Part shown: positions 1 to 5,462 of the stretch, piece by piece | Layout of the letters: every line of letters begins with the position of its first letter | Position numbering within the stretch: the first letter of the stretch is position 1 | Assembly (NCBI GenBank): GCA_937868245.1 | Contig: CALMMI010000198.1 | Span: 1 to 6,280, forward strand | Source of the DNA: an uncultured Ignavibacteria bacterium | GTDB taxonomy: Bacteria > Bacteroidota > Ignavibacteria > Kapaibacteriales > UBA961 | Direction of reading: 5' to 3' | DNA: 6,280 nucleotides | Position numbers and translations under genes: made by a program | Notes under the pieces: generated by a model | Seen by the model: the letters and a program-made list of their open reading frames with translations, nothing else | The model's database searches: none | What the model was told of the DNA's origin: nothing

Positions 1-137
1 AATGCAGTTATTCCAACACTTGCCCCGTCATCAGTATTGAGAGTTTCGAGTGTTCTGGTTGATTGGTGCGATCCACTTGGAATAAGAGCGTTCAACCCTT
101 TTCCAAGACCCAAGGCAGTTTTCATTGCTTTCGCCAT
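1..137 (-). CDS. parB: ParB chromosome-partitioning protein, N-terminal fragment (cut by the left edge)
   Basis: Only the first 45 codons are in the window. ParB proteins bind parS sites near the origin, spread along the DNA as CTP-dependent clamps and stimulate the ParA ATPase. The visible peptide carries LGLGKGLNALIP at residues 9-20, the conserved N-terminal box that in this family contacts ParA. It is followed by the polar, variable linker expected before the CTP-binding domain. The ATG at 137 begins four bases after the parA stop codon, so the two genes should be co-transcribed and possibly translationally coupled. A second in-frame ATG at 125 is an alternative start. Neither has a clear Shine-Dalgarno sequence. 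The assignment rests on the N-terminal box plus position directly after parA; the nuclease-like and helix-turn-helix domains lie outside the window. Confidence 0.87.
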   Translation of the reverse strand, partial: MAKAMKTALGLGKGLNALIPSGSHQSTRTLETLNTDDGASVGITA

Positions 138-141
138 ATTT

Positions 142-921
142 TTATGCAGCCACGTTAATATTATTTCGAGTTAAAATTTCATGAGCCAATTGCAGATAAT
201 TCTGTGCTCCCAAACATAAGGCATCGTACAAAAGAACAGGTTTCCCATGGCTCGGCGATTCCGAAAGCCGGACATTTCGCGAGATAATCGTATTACAAAC
301 CTTATCTTCAAAATGCTTCCGTACTTCCTCCACCACCTGATTCGAGAGACGTAAACGACTATCGAACATAGTAAGCAATACTCCCTCTATATCCAGTGAT
401 GGATTCAAGTGTCTGCGTACAATTGAGATTGTATTGAGTAATTGACCTAATCCTTCAAGTGCATAATACTCACACTGCACCGGTATCAACACTGAGTCTG
501 CCGCTGTAAGTGCGTTCAACGTAAGCAAACCGAGTGAAGGCGGACAGTCTATTATAATAAAACTATATTTTTGACGCAGGGTTGCAAGTGCGCTTTTCAG
601 AGCCATTTCACGGTTTTTTACATTCACCATTTCAATTTCAGCACCCACCAAATTGATATGGGAGGGTACTACATCCAGATACGGCATTTGTGACTTTAAG
701 ACCGCTTCAGAAATCGGCAAATTTTCTACAAGAACTTCATATACTGTTTTGTCCACACCTTCCATGTCAATCCCCAAGCCGTTTGTTCCGTTGGCTTGCG
801 GGTCAATATCTATAAACAAAGTGGGCTGTTCGGTAGCGGCAAGCGAAGCGGCAAGATTCACCGAAGTTGTAGTTTTACCCACACCGCCCTTTTGATTTGC
901 AACCGCAATAACTTTTCCCAT
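142..921 (-). CDS. parA: ParA/Soj chromosome-partitioning ATPase
   Basis: This cytoplasmic ATPase dimerises on the nucleoid when bound to ATP and works with ParB-parS to segregate origins. In B. subtilis the homologue Soj also affects DnaA. At 259 residues it has the usual length for a chromosomal ParA without an N-terminal DNA-binding domain. The deviant Walker A, KGGVGKTTTS, is at residues 11-20, with the signature lysine K11 and the P-loop lysine K16. The Walker A' segment FIDIDPQAN is at 36-44 and the Walker B FIIIDCPPS at 121-129. Basic residues around R189-R191 and R201 are where non-specific DNA-binding arginines lie in Soj (by family knowledge). The ATG at 921 is well supported by AAAAGGAG eight bases upstream. 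It is followed directly by parB. Confusion with MinD or plasmid ParA is unlikely: there is no C-terminal amphipathic membrane helix, and parB is adjacent. Confidence 0.97.
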   Translation of the reverse strand: MGKVIAVANQKGGVGKTTTSVNLAASLAATEQPTLFIDIDPQANGTNGLGIDMEGVDKTVYEVLVENLPISEAVLKSQMPYLDVVPSHINLVGAEIEMVNVKNREMALKSALATLRQKYSFIIIDCPPSLGLLTLNALTAADSVLIPVQCEYYALEGLGQLLNTISIVRRHLNPSLDIEGVLLTMFDSRLRLSNQVVEEVRKHFEDKVCNTIISRNVRLSESPSHGKPVLLYDALCLGAQNYLQLAHEILTRNNINVAA

Positions 922-929
922 TGTACATA

Positions 930-937
930 CTCCTTTT
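930..937 (-). promoter_or_regulatory. Shine-Dalgarno sequence of parA
   Basis: On the minus strand AAAAGGAG sits eight bases before the parA ATG, a near-ideal ribosome binding site that fixes the start. A short hairpin directly upstream (arms 940-944 and 952-956, plus a G-U pair at 939/957, loop of seven bases) ends one base before this site. It could modulate access to it, but no overlap is visible. Confidence 0.75.
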
Positions 938-998
938 AGCGGGTGTTTCTAACCCGTCTTTTATTTTCTAAAATGGTGTTTCGTTCAAAATTCACCAC

Positions 999-1015
999 AA
1001 AATTACCGTAATTTT
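999..1015. promoter_or_regulatory. Perfect 17-bp palindrome upstream of parA, candidate operator
   Basis: AAAATTAC and GTAATTTT are exact inverted copies around a single central base (1007). The element lies 78 bp before the parA start, in the 141-bp spacer between the CDGSH gene and parA, which is where an operator or promoter for parAB would be expected. No protein can be assigned to it. A chance AT-rich palindrome is possible, and a parS site is excluded because the sequence is unrelated to the parS consensus. Confidence 0.35.
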
Positions 1016-1029
1016 AGCGGTTACCCAAT

Positions 1030-1060
1030 GGTTATTCTCTTTTATGGGATTTAAATAACC
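1030..1060. repeat. Inverted repeat just after the CDGSH gene
   Basis: GGTTATT (1030-1036) and AATAACC (1054-1060) are perfect 7-bp arms around a 17-base loop, starting three bases after the CDGSH-protein stop codon. No U-tract follows on the minus strand, so it is not a standard intrinsic terminator. It may act as a 3' stem or a weak attenuator between this gene and parA. The pentamer GGTTA also occurs at 1019-1023, exactly 11 bp from the copy at 1030-1034. Confidence 0.35.
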
Positions 1061-1062
1061 TA

Positions 1063-1359
1063 TCAAGTAGTCGGAGGGAGGGCAGCCTGGGCTGCAATCA
1101 TTTCCATATATGCAATATGTTCAGGTAATTGCTTGTGTGTTCCGTCGCAAAAAGGTTGTTTTCCGCTTTGTTTACATGCGCACCAAGAATATTTTCGGGC
1201 TTCTGTAATTTCCACTTCAACGGGTAGGAACTCTGTTCCGATATGTGAGTCGTCGCAAAATGGTTGAGTTTTTGATAATCCGCATGAGCACCATTTATAT
1301 GTTCCGGGTTCCATTTCGAGCGGTATTGATTTTATTCCTGCCAAGGTTGGTTTGTTCAC
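1063..1359 (-). CDS. Tandem CDGSH-type iron-sulfur protein (CISD3/Miner2-like)
   Basis: A small 98-residue soluble protein with two CDGSH zinc-finger-like motifs, each expected to hold a 2Fe-2S cluster with three cysteines and one histidine. Site 1 has C24, C26, C35 and H39 within CSCGLSKTQPFCDDSH. Site 2 has C60, C62, C71 and H75 within CACKQSGKQPFCDGTH. All eight ligands are present. Site 1 reads CDDSH, with aspartate in place of the usual glycine. Tandem single-chain CDGSH proteins belong to the Miner2 class and are linked to redox or iron-sulfur handling; the exact function is not known for bacterial members. The start is GTG at 1359: an in-frame TAA lies only two codons upstream and the next in-frame ATG (residue 16) would cut close to site 1. 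The SD is weak (GAAAG). There is no signal peptide or membrane segment, so it is probably cytoplasmic. Confidence 0.93.
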   Translation of the reverse strand: MNKPTLAGIKSIPLEMEPGTYKWCSCGLSKTQPFCDDSHIGTEFLPVEVEITEARKYSWCACKQSGKQPFCDGTHKQLPEHIAYMEMIAAQAALPPTT

Positions 1360-1488
1360 GTATTACTTTCTTTTATGGTCAATTTTAGTTATTTGAATAT
1401 ACTTTACTTCTGGGTTACTTGTTGTAACACACAATTTTGACAACTAGTTCCTTACTCTGCTGGATGAAAGTTGGCAAGTAATTGAACC

Positions 1489-1541
1489 CTTCGACGGGCT
1501 CTGGGTGACGAATTTTACTTGTCACACTGAGCCCGTCGAAG
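1489..1541. repeat. Long imperfect palindrome, REP-like dispersed repeat
   Basis: The arms CTTCGACGGGCTC (1489-1501) and GAGCCCGTCGAAG (1529-1541) are exact inverted copies. Pairing continues inward through GGTGACG/GTCAC with mismatches at 1502/1528 and 1504/1526, leaving a loop of about seven bases (1512-1518). The stem is GC-rich while the surrounding spacer is AT-rich, so it stands out. The TTCGACGGGCTCAG-type stem resembles palindromic repeats I recall as scattered between genes in many environmental bacterial genomes. It could be a REP-like element, possibly moved by a RAYT-type transposase (inference), though none is in this window. It lies between the convergently transcribed-through argS end and the CDGSH start. 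There is no flanking U-tract, so it is not a classical terminator. Confidence 0.8.
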
Positions 1542-1558
1542 TGTTAGATACTTACCTT

Positions 1559-1598
1559 TTTTAGAAAGCAACAATCATCTTTTAAAGTCTTTCTAAAA
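1559..1598. repeat. AT-rich hairpin downstream of argS
   Basis: TTTTAGAAAG (1559-1568) and CTTTCTAAAA (1589-1598) are perfect 10-bp inverted arms with a 20-base loop, 41 bp beyond the argS stop. Neither strand shows a run of U after the stem, so a rho-independent terminator is not well supported. It could stabilise or mark the 3' end of the sigma-to-argS transcript. Apart from this and the REP-like palindrome, nothing else is seen in the 279-bp gap. Confidence 0.45.
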
Positions 1599-1638
1599 TA
1601 TAGTTTCTCTACTTTCATCTTAGAGCAACTATCCTTCC

Positions 1639-3285
1639 TCACATCTTATCCGGCGCAGAAATCCCAAGGATTTTCAATCCGTTATTCAAAACTATCCGCG
1701 TAATTTCCAGAAGTTTAAATCGTGCAGAACGTAAGTTCTCCTCTGCTCTTACAATCGGACATTCATGATAAAATGTATGGAAACTGCTTGCTACTTCACG
1801 CAAATACTCCACAATCATTTGGGGTTCCAATTGATGTGAAGCACGTTTGATAGCCTCCGGAAAACGCTGTAAAGCACGGATTAACTGCCACTCTGCGGCA
1901 TGGTTAAGCAGACTAAAATCCACATTTCCGAGTGTTGATATTTCTTTTCCGGCTGCATTAGCGAAAATGCTCGAAATACGGGCATGTGCATATTGCAGAT
2001 AGAAAACAGGATTACGGTCACTTTGCTCACGAGCCAAACTTAAATCAAACTCCAGATGGGTATTAATCCCTCGCATAATAAAGAAGAACCGAACGACATC
2101 TGCGCCAAGCTCTTCGATCAAATCATCAAGTGTATAGCTCTTTCCTGTTCGCTTCGACATCTTGACCTGTTCGCCGTTTTCGGTAAGTGTTACGAACTGA
2201 TAAATAAGCACTTTAATTTTGCTTGAATCTAGTCCTAGGGCTTTCACCCCTGCCATTACATCCGGAATAGTTGCAATATGGTCTGCACCGAATATATCAA
2301 CTATTAAATCAAAACCACGTTCAATTTTATCACGGTGATAGGCAATATCAGGCAAACGGTAGGTTGGCTCTCCGCTTGATTTTACAATCACCCGGTCGGT
2401 GAGTTTTTCATCGATTTTCGAGAGGGCAATCCAAATTGCGCCGTCTTTATCGTATGCAAGTCCGGCAGCTCCTAAATCCTCGATAACCTTCTTTACTTTT
2501 CCGGTGGTATAGAGTGAGTCCTCGTTATAATACACATCTTGCTTCACATTCATTTTATCCAATGTGCGCATGATAGCGGCAAAGCACCATTTTTCACCTG
2601 CCGAGCGGAAGACTTCAAGAGTTTCTTTGGTGTCATCTAATAATGAATCCGTATGTTGCTCAAAAAGTTCATCAGCTATAAGCTGGATATATGTTCCGTG
2701 ATAGCCGTCCTCGGGAAACGGATAGTTGCTTTCACCTGCTTTGTGATGGTATCGTGCACGAATCGACAGTGCAAGATTATTCATCTGGTTACCGGCATTA
2801 TTAAAATAATATTCACGGGTAACTTCGTGTCCTGTCCACTCCAAAAGATTTGCAACCGTATCACCGATTGCAGTATTCCGCCCATGACCTATATGAAGCA
2901 AACCTGTTGGATTTGCACTCACATACTCAACATTTACTTTCAGACCTTTTCCCGAAGTGGTGCGACCATAATCATTATGCTGTTCACCCATTTCAGCAAG
3001 GGCAAGCTCATAATACTTTGCTCCGAACCGTACATTGATAAACCCTGCTCCGGCTATCTCGAAATGAGAAACAATACCATCTTTAAACGACAGCTTTTCG
3101 ATAATTTCCTGAGCAATTGTACGCGGTGGTTTGCCAAGTTTCTTTGCAAGCAGCATTGCAATATTAGTCGATAAGTCGCCATGTGCAGCAACTTTTGGAA
3201 TATCGAATGTAAGGATGGAAACGTCTTCTACACCTATGGCTTGAAGAGCCTTCTCGAATGGTTTTATGATATAATCGTACATCAT
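1639..3285 (-). CDS. argS: Arginyl-tRNA synthetase
   Basis: Class I aminoacyl-tRNA synthetase that attaches arginine to tRNA-Arg using ATP; like its family it should need the tRNA for amino-acid activation. The 548 residues fit the usual length. The N-terminal Add-1 domain spans about 1-88, with KVAAHGDLSTNIAM at 31-44. The catalytic Rossmann domain follows, with ANPTGLLHIGHGRN at 124-137 containing the HIGH box (131-134), and the KMSKR version of the KMSKS loop at 375-379. The C-terminal DALR anticodon-binding domain begins around NPVFYLQYAHARI (425-437). The protein ends in the family-typical GISAPDKM. The start is ATG at 3285, with a second ATG directly after it at 3282. A GGAG lies 14 bases upstream inside the end of rsfS, rather far away, so translation may partly depend on coupling. 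The gene begins 11 bp after the rsfS stop and is probably the last gene of the operon. Confidence 0.98.
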   Translation of the reverse strand: MMYDYIIKPFEKALQAIGVEDVSILTFDIPKVAAHGDLSTNIAMLLAKKLGKPPRTIAQEIIEKLSFKDGIVSHFEIAGAGFINVRFGAKYYELALAEMGEQHNDYGRTTSGKGLKVNVEYVSANPTGLLHIGHGRNTAIGDTVANLLEWTGHEVTREYYFNNAGNQMNNLALSIRARYHHKAGESNYPFPEDGYHGTYIQLIADELFEQHTDSLLDDTKETLEVFRSAGEKWCFAAIMRTLDKMNVKQDVYYNEDSLYTTGKVKKVIEDLGAAGLAYDKDGAIWIALSKIDEKLTDRVIVKSSGEPTYRLPDIAYHRDKIERGFDLIVDIFGADHIATIPDVMAGVKALGLDSSKIKVLIYQFVTLTENGEQVKMSKRTGKSYTLDDLIEELGADVVRFFFIMRGINTHLEFDLSLAREQSDRNPVFYLQYAHARISSIFANAAGKEISTLGNVDFSLLNHAAEWQLIRALQRFPEAIKRASHQLEPQMIVEYLREVASSFHTFYHECPIVRAEENLRSARFKLLEITRIVLNNGLKILGISAPDKM

Positions 3286-3296
3286 GGTGATATTCT

Positions 3297-3740
3297 TTAC
3301 TCCGTTTCTTCAAGTTCTGTATCAACCTTTTCTTTAGCTGTTTTTTCCTTCAATGCTTTCACCTTAGAATCTTCTGTAAGCATAAAGAATTCAGCATCAC
3401 CCCATAATTTCTCAAGTTTATAGAATTCACGCGCATCAGTATGCATTATGTGAACAACTACATCAAAGAAATCGACAATTATCCAGTTGCCGCTGTCCCA
3501 TCCTTCGGATTTCGCTGTTCCGTCTCCGGCTTCCTTACCGCCTTGCATCACATTAGATGCAACGGCATTTACTTGAGTATCGGAGAGTGCAGTACAAATA
3601 ACAAAATAATCGGCAGGTGCGCTTTCGATTTTTGTTAGATTAAGAATAAGTATATTTTCCGCTTTTTTTTCAGCGGCAAGTTGAGCGCAGAGTGTGGCGA
3701 ACCCCTTTACAGTGCGTGGTTTTTTAACGATTTTAGACAA
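3297..3740 (-). CDS. rsfS: Ribosomal silencing factor RsfS (Iojap/YbeB)
   Basis: RsfS binds ribosomal protein uL14 (L14) on the large subunit and blocks subunit joining, lowering translation in starved or stationary cells. From the TTG start the protein has 147 residues. The conserved core includes PADYFVICTALSDTQVNAVA at 52-71 and, at about 90-126, GWDSGNWIIVDFFDVVVHIM followed by the REFYKLEKLWGDAE helix. The usual D-Y/L-G-D-V reads DFFDV. A charged lysine/glutamate-rich tail (about 131-147) follows the core. TTG at 3740 is chosen because AAAAAAGGAG lies eight bases upstream. The longer reading from ATG at 3830 adds 30 unconserved residues, has no SD, and would place this SD inside coding sequence. 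The gene is flanked by a LytR_C protein and argS; RsfS next to LytR-type genes recurs in other bacteria, from general knowledge. Confidence 0.96.
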   Translation of the reverse strand: MSKIVKKPRTVKGFATLCAQLAAEKKAENILILNLTKIESAPADYFVICTALSDTQVNAVASNVMQGGKEAGDGTAKSEGWDSGNWIIVDFFDVVVHIMHTDAREFYKLEKLWGDAEFFMLTEDSKVKALKEKTAKEKVDTELEETE

Positions 3741-3748
3741 AATAGAAT

Positions 3749-3758
3749 CTCCTTTTTT
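3749..3758 (-). promoter_or_regulatory. Shine-Dalgarno sequence that sets the TTG start of rsfS
   Basis: On the minus strand AAAAAAGGAG lies eight bases before TTG at 3740. It is as strong as the parA site and is the main reason for preferring a 147-residue RsfS over a 177-residue form beginning at the ATGA overlap with the upstream gene. Confidence 0.75.
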
Positions 3759-3797
3759 CAAGAGAATAAAAATAGAATATGTTTTTACTATAGAATG

Positions 3798-3821
3798 ACA
3801 CTCATGTAAATATCTGAGTGT
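3798..3821. repeat. Small inverted repeat between the LytR_C gene and rsfS
   Basis: ACACTCA (3798-3804) and TGAGTGT (3815-3821) are perfect 7-bp arms with a 10-base loop. It lies in the 86-bp spacer left between the LytR_C stop and the TTG start of rsfS. It could be an RNA stem in the polycistronic message or an operator for an internal rsfS-argS promoter. On the minus strand a TTTACA followed 17 bases later by TAAAAA overlaps it, but that promoter match is weak. Confidence 0.35.
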
Positions 3822-3826
3822 ATGTT

Positions 3827-4297
3827 TCATCGAAACGGCTTTAGTGTCCTGTAATCTTTCCCTAATACAACCGACGACCGAAGATACAACGAGGAATCAA
3901 TATCAGACTGTATCAAACTGTCGGGTACACCAAGAGCAAAAGAAACTTGCTTTGCTGAATTCATATCCCCGACACGGTCAATAACAAAAGATTTTTCAAC
4001 AGGAGTTTCGTAATTATTTATTTCAACAACATCGAATCCTCTGTTCCGAAAATAATCCATTGCTTTACTGGCAATCTTTTTTTCACCAGCACCATTCAGA
4101 ATATTTATCTGGATATACTTTTCAGAAGCTGTTCTCCCCTTCCCTTCAGGAATTTCAGCAACAACAGGGTGGGAGAAAACAAACCGGAATAATAATGATA
4201 GAATCATTACAACCACAGTTCCGAGCAGCACAAGAAAAATCCAAAGGCGAACAGCAGTTGCCGTACTTATTTTATACCACTCTTTAAGTTTTTTCAT
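3827..4297 (-). CDS. Membrane-anchored LytR C-terminal (LytR_C) domain protein
   Basis: A 156-residue protein with a short basic cytoplasmic tail (residues 1-17), one strong transmembrane helix at about 18-41 and an extracytoplasmic domain. Residues about 61-148 resemble the LytR_C domain: IQINILNGAGEKKIASKAMD opens it, a GFDVVEI strand follows, and it ends with SSLYLRSSVVLGKDY. This domain is often found C-terminal to LCP-type cell-wall ligases or alone in the envelope; its own role is not well defined. The catalytic LCP domain is absent here. The ATG overlaps the sigma-factor stop as ATGA, implying translational coupling; only a weak GAG precedes it. Encoded where ECF anti-sigma factors often lie, but the 17-residue cytoplasmic tail is too short for a known anti-sigma domain and no zinc-binding HxxxCxxC motif is present. 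Topology (N-in) is inferred from the basic N-terminus. Confidence 0.85.
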   Translation of the reverse strand: MKKLKEWYKISTATAVRLWIFLVLLGTVVVMILSLLFRFVFSHPVVAEIPEGKGRTASEKYIQINILNGAGEKKIASKAMDYFRNRGFDVVEINNYETPVEKSFVIDRVGDMNSAKQVSFALGVPDSLIQSDIDSSLYLRSSVVLGKDYRTLKPFR

Positions 4298-4920
4298 TGC
4301 TCAAAATGAACAGTATGCTTTTTAAGGTATTTATAAAGCAACTTTCTTGCTCTGAAAAGATGCGCTTTTACAGTACCAAGCGGAAGATTTAACTTTTCCG
4401 CAATTTCCTGGTAATCCAATTCATCTTCATGCCGCATTTTTATTATTTTTTTATACTTTGGCGACAGCGTTGCAAGTGCTGCATCAAGTATTTTCTTCCG
4501 TTCGCTATCCAAAACATTTGTATCCGGCATAAACGAAGAATCGGGTATTTCGAAATGATAATCACCGTCTTCATTTGAATGTGCTTTATCTATAGAGAAC
4601 GCTTGCAAACGTCGTCTGCGTAAAAAATCAATACATGTATTGGAGGCGATACGATATAACCATGCCGAAAAAGCATAATCGGACTGATAGGAGTTGATTG
4701 CCGTAAATGCTTTAATGAAAGAATCTTGCACCAAATCTTCAATATCATCGTCGTTCCGAATCATTTTCCTGATTAGAGACGTGATGAGCCGGGAATATTT
4801 TTTTTGTAGGTGCTGAAAGGCGTTTGAATCACCTGATTTGATTTTTTCAATAACAAGAATATCCTCTTCCATCGAGAGTCGGTACTGCTCATCATCGGTA
4901 AATTGCTTACTTTTCGTCAT
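4294..4920 (-). CDS. ECF (RpoE-like) RNA polymerase sigma factor
   Basis: A group 4 sigma factor that directs RNA polymerase to an alternative set of promoters. From the ATG at 4920 it has 208 residues, a normal ECF length. Region 2 covers about 20-105, with DIEDLVQDSFIKAF (59-72) for core binding and the -10 recognising FSAWLYRIASNTCIDFLRRR (84-103). A polar linker follows. Region 4 (about 144-200) ends in the helix-turn-helix YQEIAEKLNLPLGTVKAHLF (170-189) that reads the -35 element. A TTG three codons upstream (4929) is an alternative start; neither has an SD, and a third in-frame ATG lies at 4872. The stop overlaps the start of the LytR_C gene by ATGA. No anti-sigma factor can be recognised nearby, and target genes cannot be deduced from this window. 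Confidence 0.94.
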   Translation of the reverse strand: MTKSKQFTDDEQYRLSMEEDILVIEKIKSGDSNAFQHLQKKYSRLITSLIRKMIRNDDDIEDLVQDSFIKAFTAINSYQSDYAFSAWLYRIASNTCIDFLRRRRLQAFSIDKAHSNEDGDYHFEIPDSSFMPDTNVLDSERKKILDAALATLSPKYKKIIKMRHEDELDYQEIAEKLNLPLGTVKAHLFRARKLLYKYLKKHTVHFEQ

Positions 4921-4980
4921 AGAATTCAAATAAACAATGCAAACAACAGGAATTAGTAGGAAATGCTAACGAAAGAATGC

Positions 4981-5009
4981 AAAATACTGCTTACTTTCCG
5001 GAAAATCAA
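4981..5009 (-). promoter_or_regulatory. Possible promoter of the sigma factor-LytR_C-rsfS-argS operon
   Basis: On the minus strand TTGATT (5004-5009) and TATTTT (4981-4986) are separated by exactly 17 bases, each matching four of six sigma-70 consensus bases. The spacer contains the perfect palindrome TTTCCGGAAA (4995-5004). A further CGGAAAG at 5020-5026 forms an inverted pair with CTTTCCG at 4994-5000. A promoter must lie in this stretch because a strong terminator ends the upstream tRNA transcript at about 5052. The hexamers themselves are weak, and self-recognition by the ECF sigma factor is also possible. Confidence 0.35.
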
Positions 5010-5051
5010 GAATACCGAACGGAAAGACGTTATAAATCAAACAAACTTAAT

Positions 5052-5091
5052 AAAAAAAGCCGAATACCTCTTAATCCGTGAAGCATCCGGC
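5052..5091 (-). terminator. Rho-independent terminator after tRNA-Ser
   Basis: Arms 5080-5091 and 5059-5070 pair over all 12 positions when read on the minus strand, with three G-U pairs. The loop is nine bases and a run of seven U (A tract 5052-5058 on the plus strand) follows. It begins 17 bases after the tRNA 3' end and separates the tRNA unit from the sigma-factor operon. This is the clearest terminator in the window. Confidence 0.88.
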
Positions 5092-5108
5092 CCATGAGAA
5101 ACATAATG

Positions 5109-5195
5109 CGGAAAGGGAGAGATTCGAACTCTCGGTACCCTTTCGAGTACACACGCTTTCCAGGCGTGCCAATTAAACCACTCTTGCACCTTTCC
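5109..5195 (-). tRNA. tRNA-Ser, anticodon GGA
   Basis: An 87-base class II tRNA. The acceptor stem GGAAAGG pairs with CCTTTCC and the discriminator is G (5109), as is common for serine tRNAs. The D stem is the 3-bp CAA/TTG. The anticodon stem CACGC/GCGTG encloses the loop CTGGAAA (5157-5163), giving anticodon GGA at 5159-5161, which reads UCC and UCU. A long variable arm, GTACTC-GAAA-GGGTAC, confirms the serine type. The T arm is GAGAG-TTCGAAT-CTCTC. The 3' CCA is not encoded, so it must be added by the tRNA nucleotidyltransferase. All stems are intact. It is transcribed alone, with a terminator directly downstream. Confidence 0.98.
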
Positions 5196-5462
5196 TTATT
5201 CTTATACAGCAAATATACGAAATTTTCCGGTAACAGAAAGGGGGTTATCGTGTTATTTGAGACATATAGTGGATACTTTTTGTCTTTTACTAAACGTACT
5301 CCATCTAATTTTTAGTATAAAAAAGTGTAAAAAAAAAGAGAAAGTGTGTTGGAATGATTTTTGCCGTTGGGGAAGTCAGTAAAATTTTGTAATTTTCCCG
5401 TATAGTGTGCGTAGATTCACATGTTTCACGATGAATTTGCCACATTGAAAGTAAGGCATTTT
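5196..5462. other. Intergenic region between tRNA-Ser and the S66 gene
   Basis: This 267-bp AT-rich stretch separates two divergent genes, so it should hold promoters for both, but none is convincing. On the minus strand TATATTTG about 15 bases before the tRNA fits the TAnnTTTG -7 element of Bacteroidetes promoters, without a clear -33 partner. On the plus strand TATAGT at 5401-5406 fits a -10 box, but no good -35 lies at the right distance. A nine-base parS-like half-site is at 5422-5430. I see no open reading frame with coding character here. Confidence 0.5.

Noticed and set aside
653..895. Plus-strand open frame opposite parA
   Set aside because: It is a shadow of parA on the other strand; its peptide has no recognisable family and no ribosome binding site.
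939..960. Possible plus-strand terminator, CGGGT/ACCCG stem followed by TCTTTTATTTT
   Set aside because: The stem is only five to six base pairs and no plus-strand gene lies upstream to be terminated.
1082..1095. GCAGCC-TG-GGCTGC palindrome near the end of the CDGSH gene
   Set aside because: It is inside coding sequence for an alanine-rich tail, the loop would be only two bases, and no U-tract follows, so it is neither a terminator nor a convincing hairpin.
2653..3174. Long plus-strand open frame opposite argS (173 codons)
   Set aside because: It overlaps the conserved catalytic region of argS in antisense, and its cysteine- and isoleucine-rich translation looks non-coding.
3824..3836. GTTTC-atc-GAAAC inverted repeat resembling a shortened parS site
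   Set aside because: It lies in the coding end of the LytR_C gene and lacks the central CACGTG of parS; a short match like this is expected by chance.
5030..5315. Open frames on both strands across the tRNA-Ser gene and its terminator
   Set aside because: They are made from tRNA and terminator sequence and have no protein family resemblance; the tRNA fold fully explains the region.
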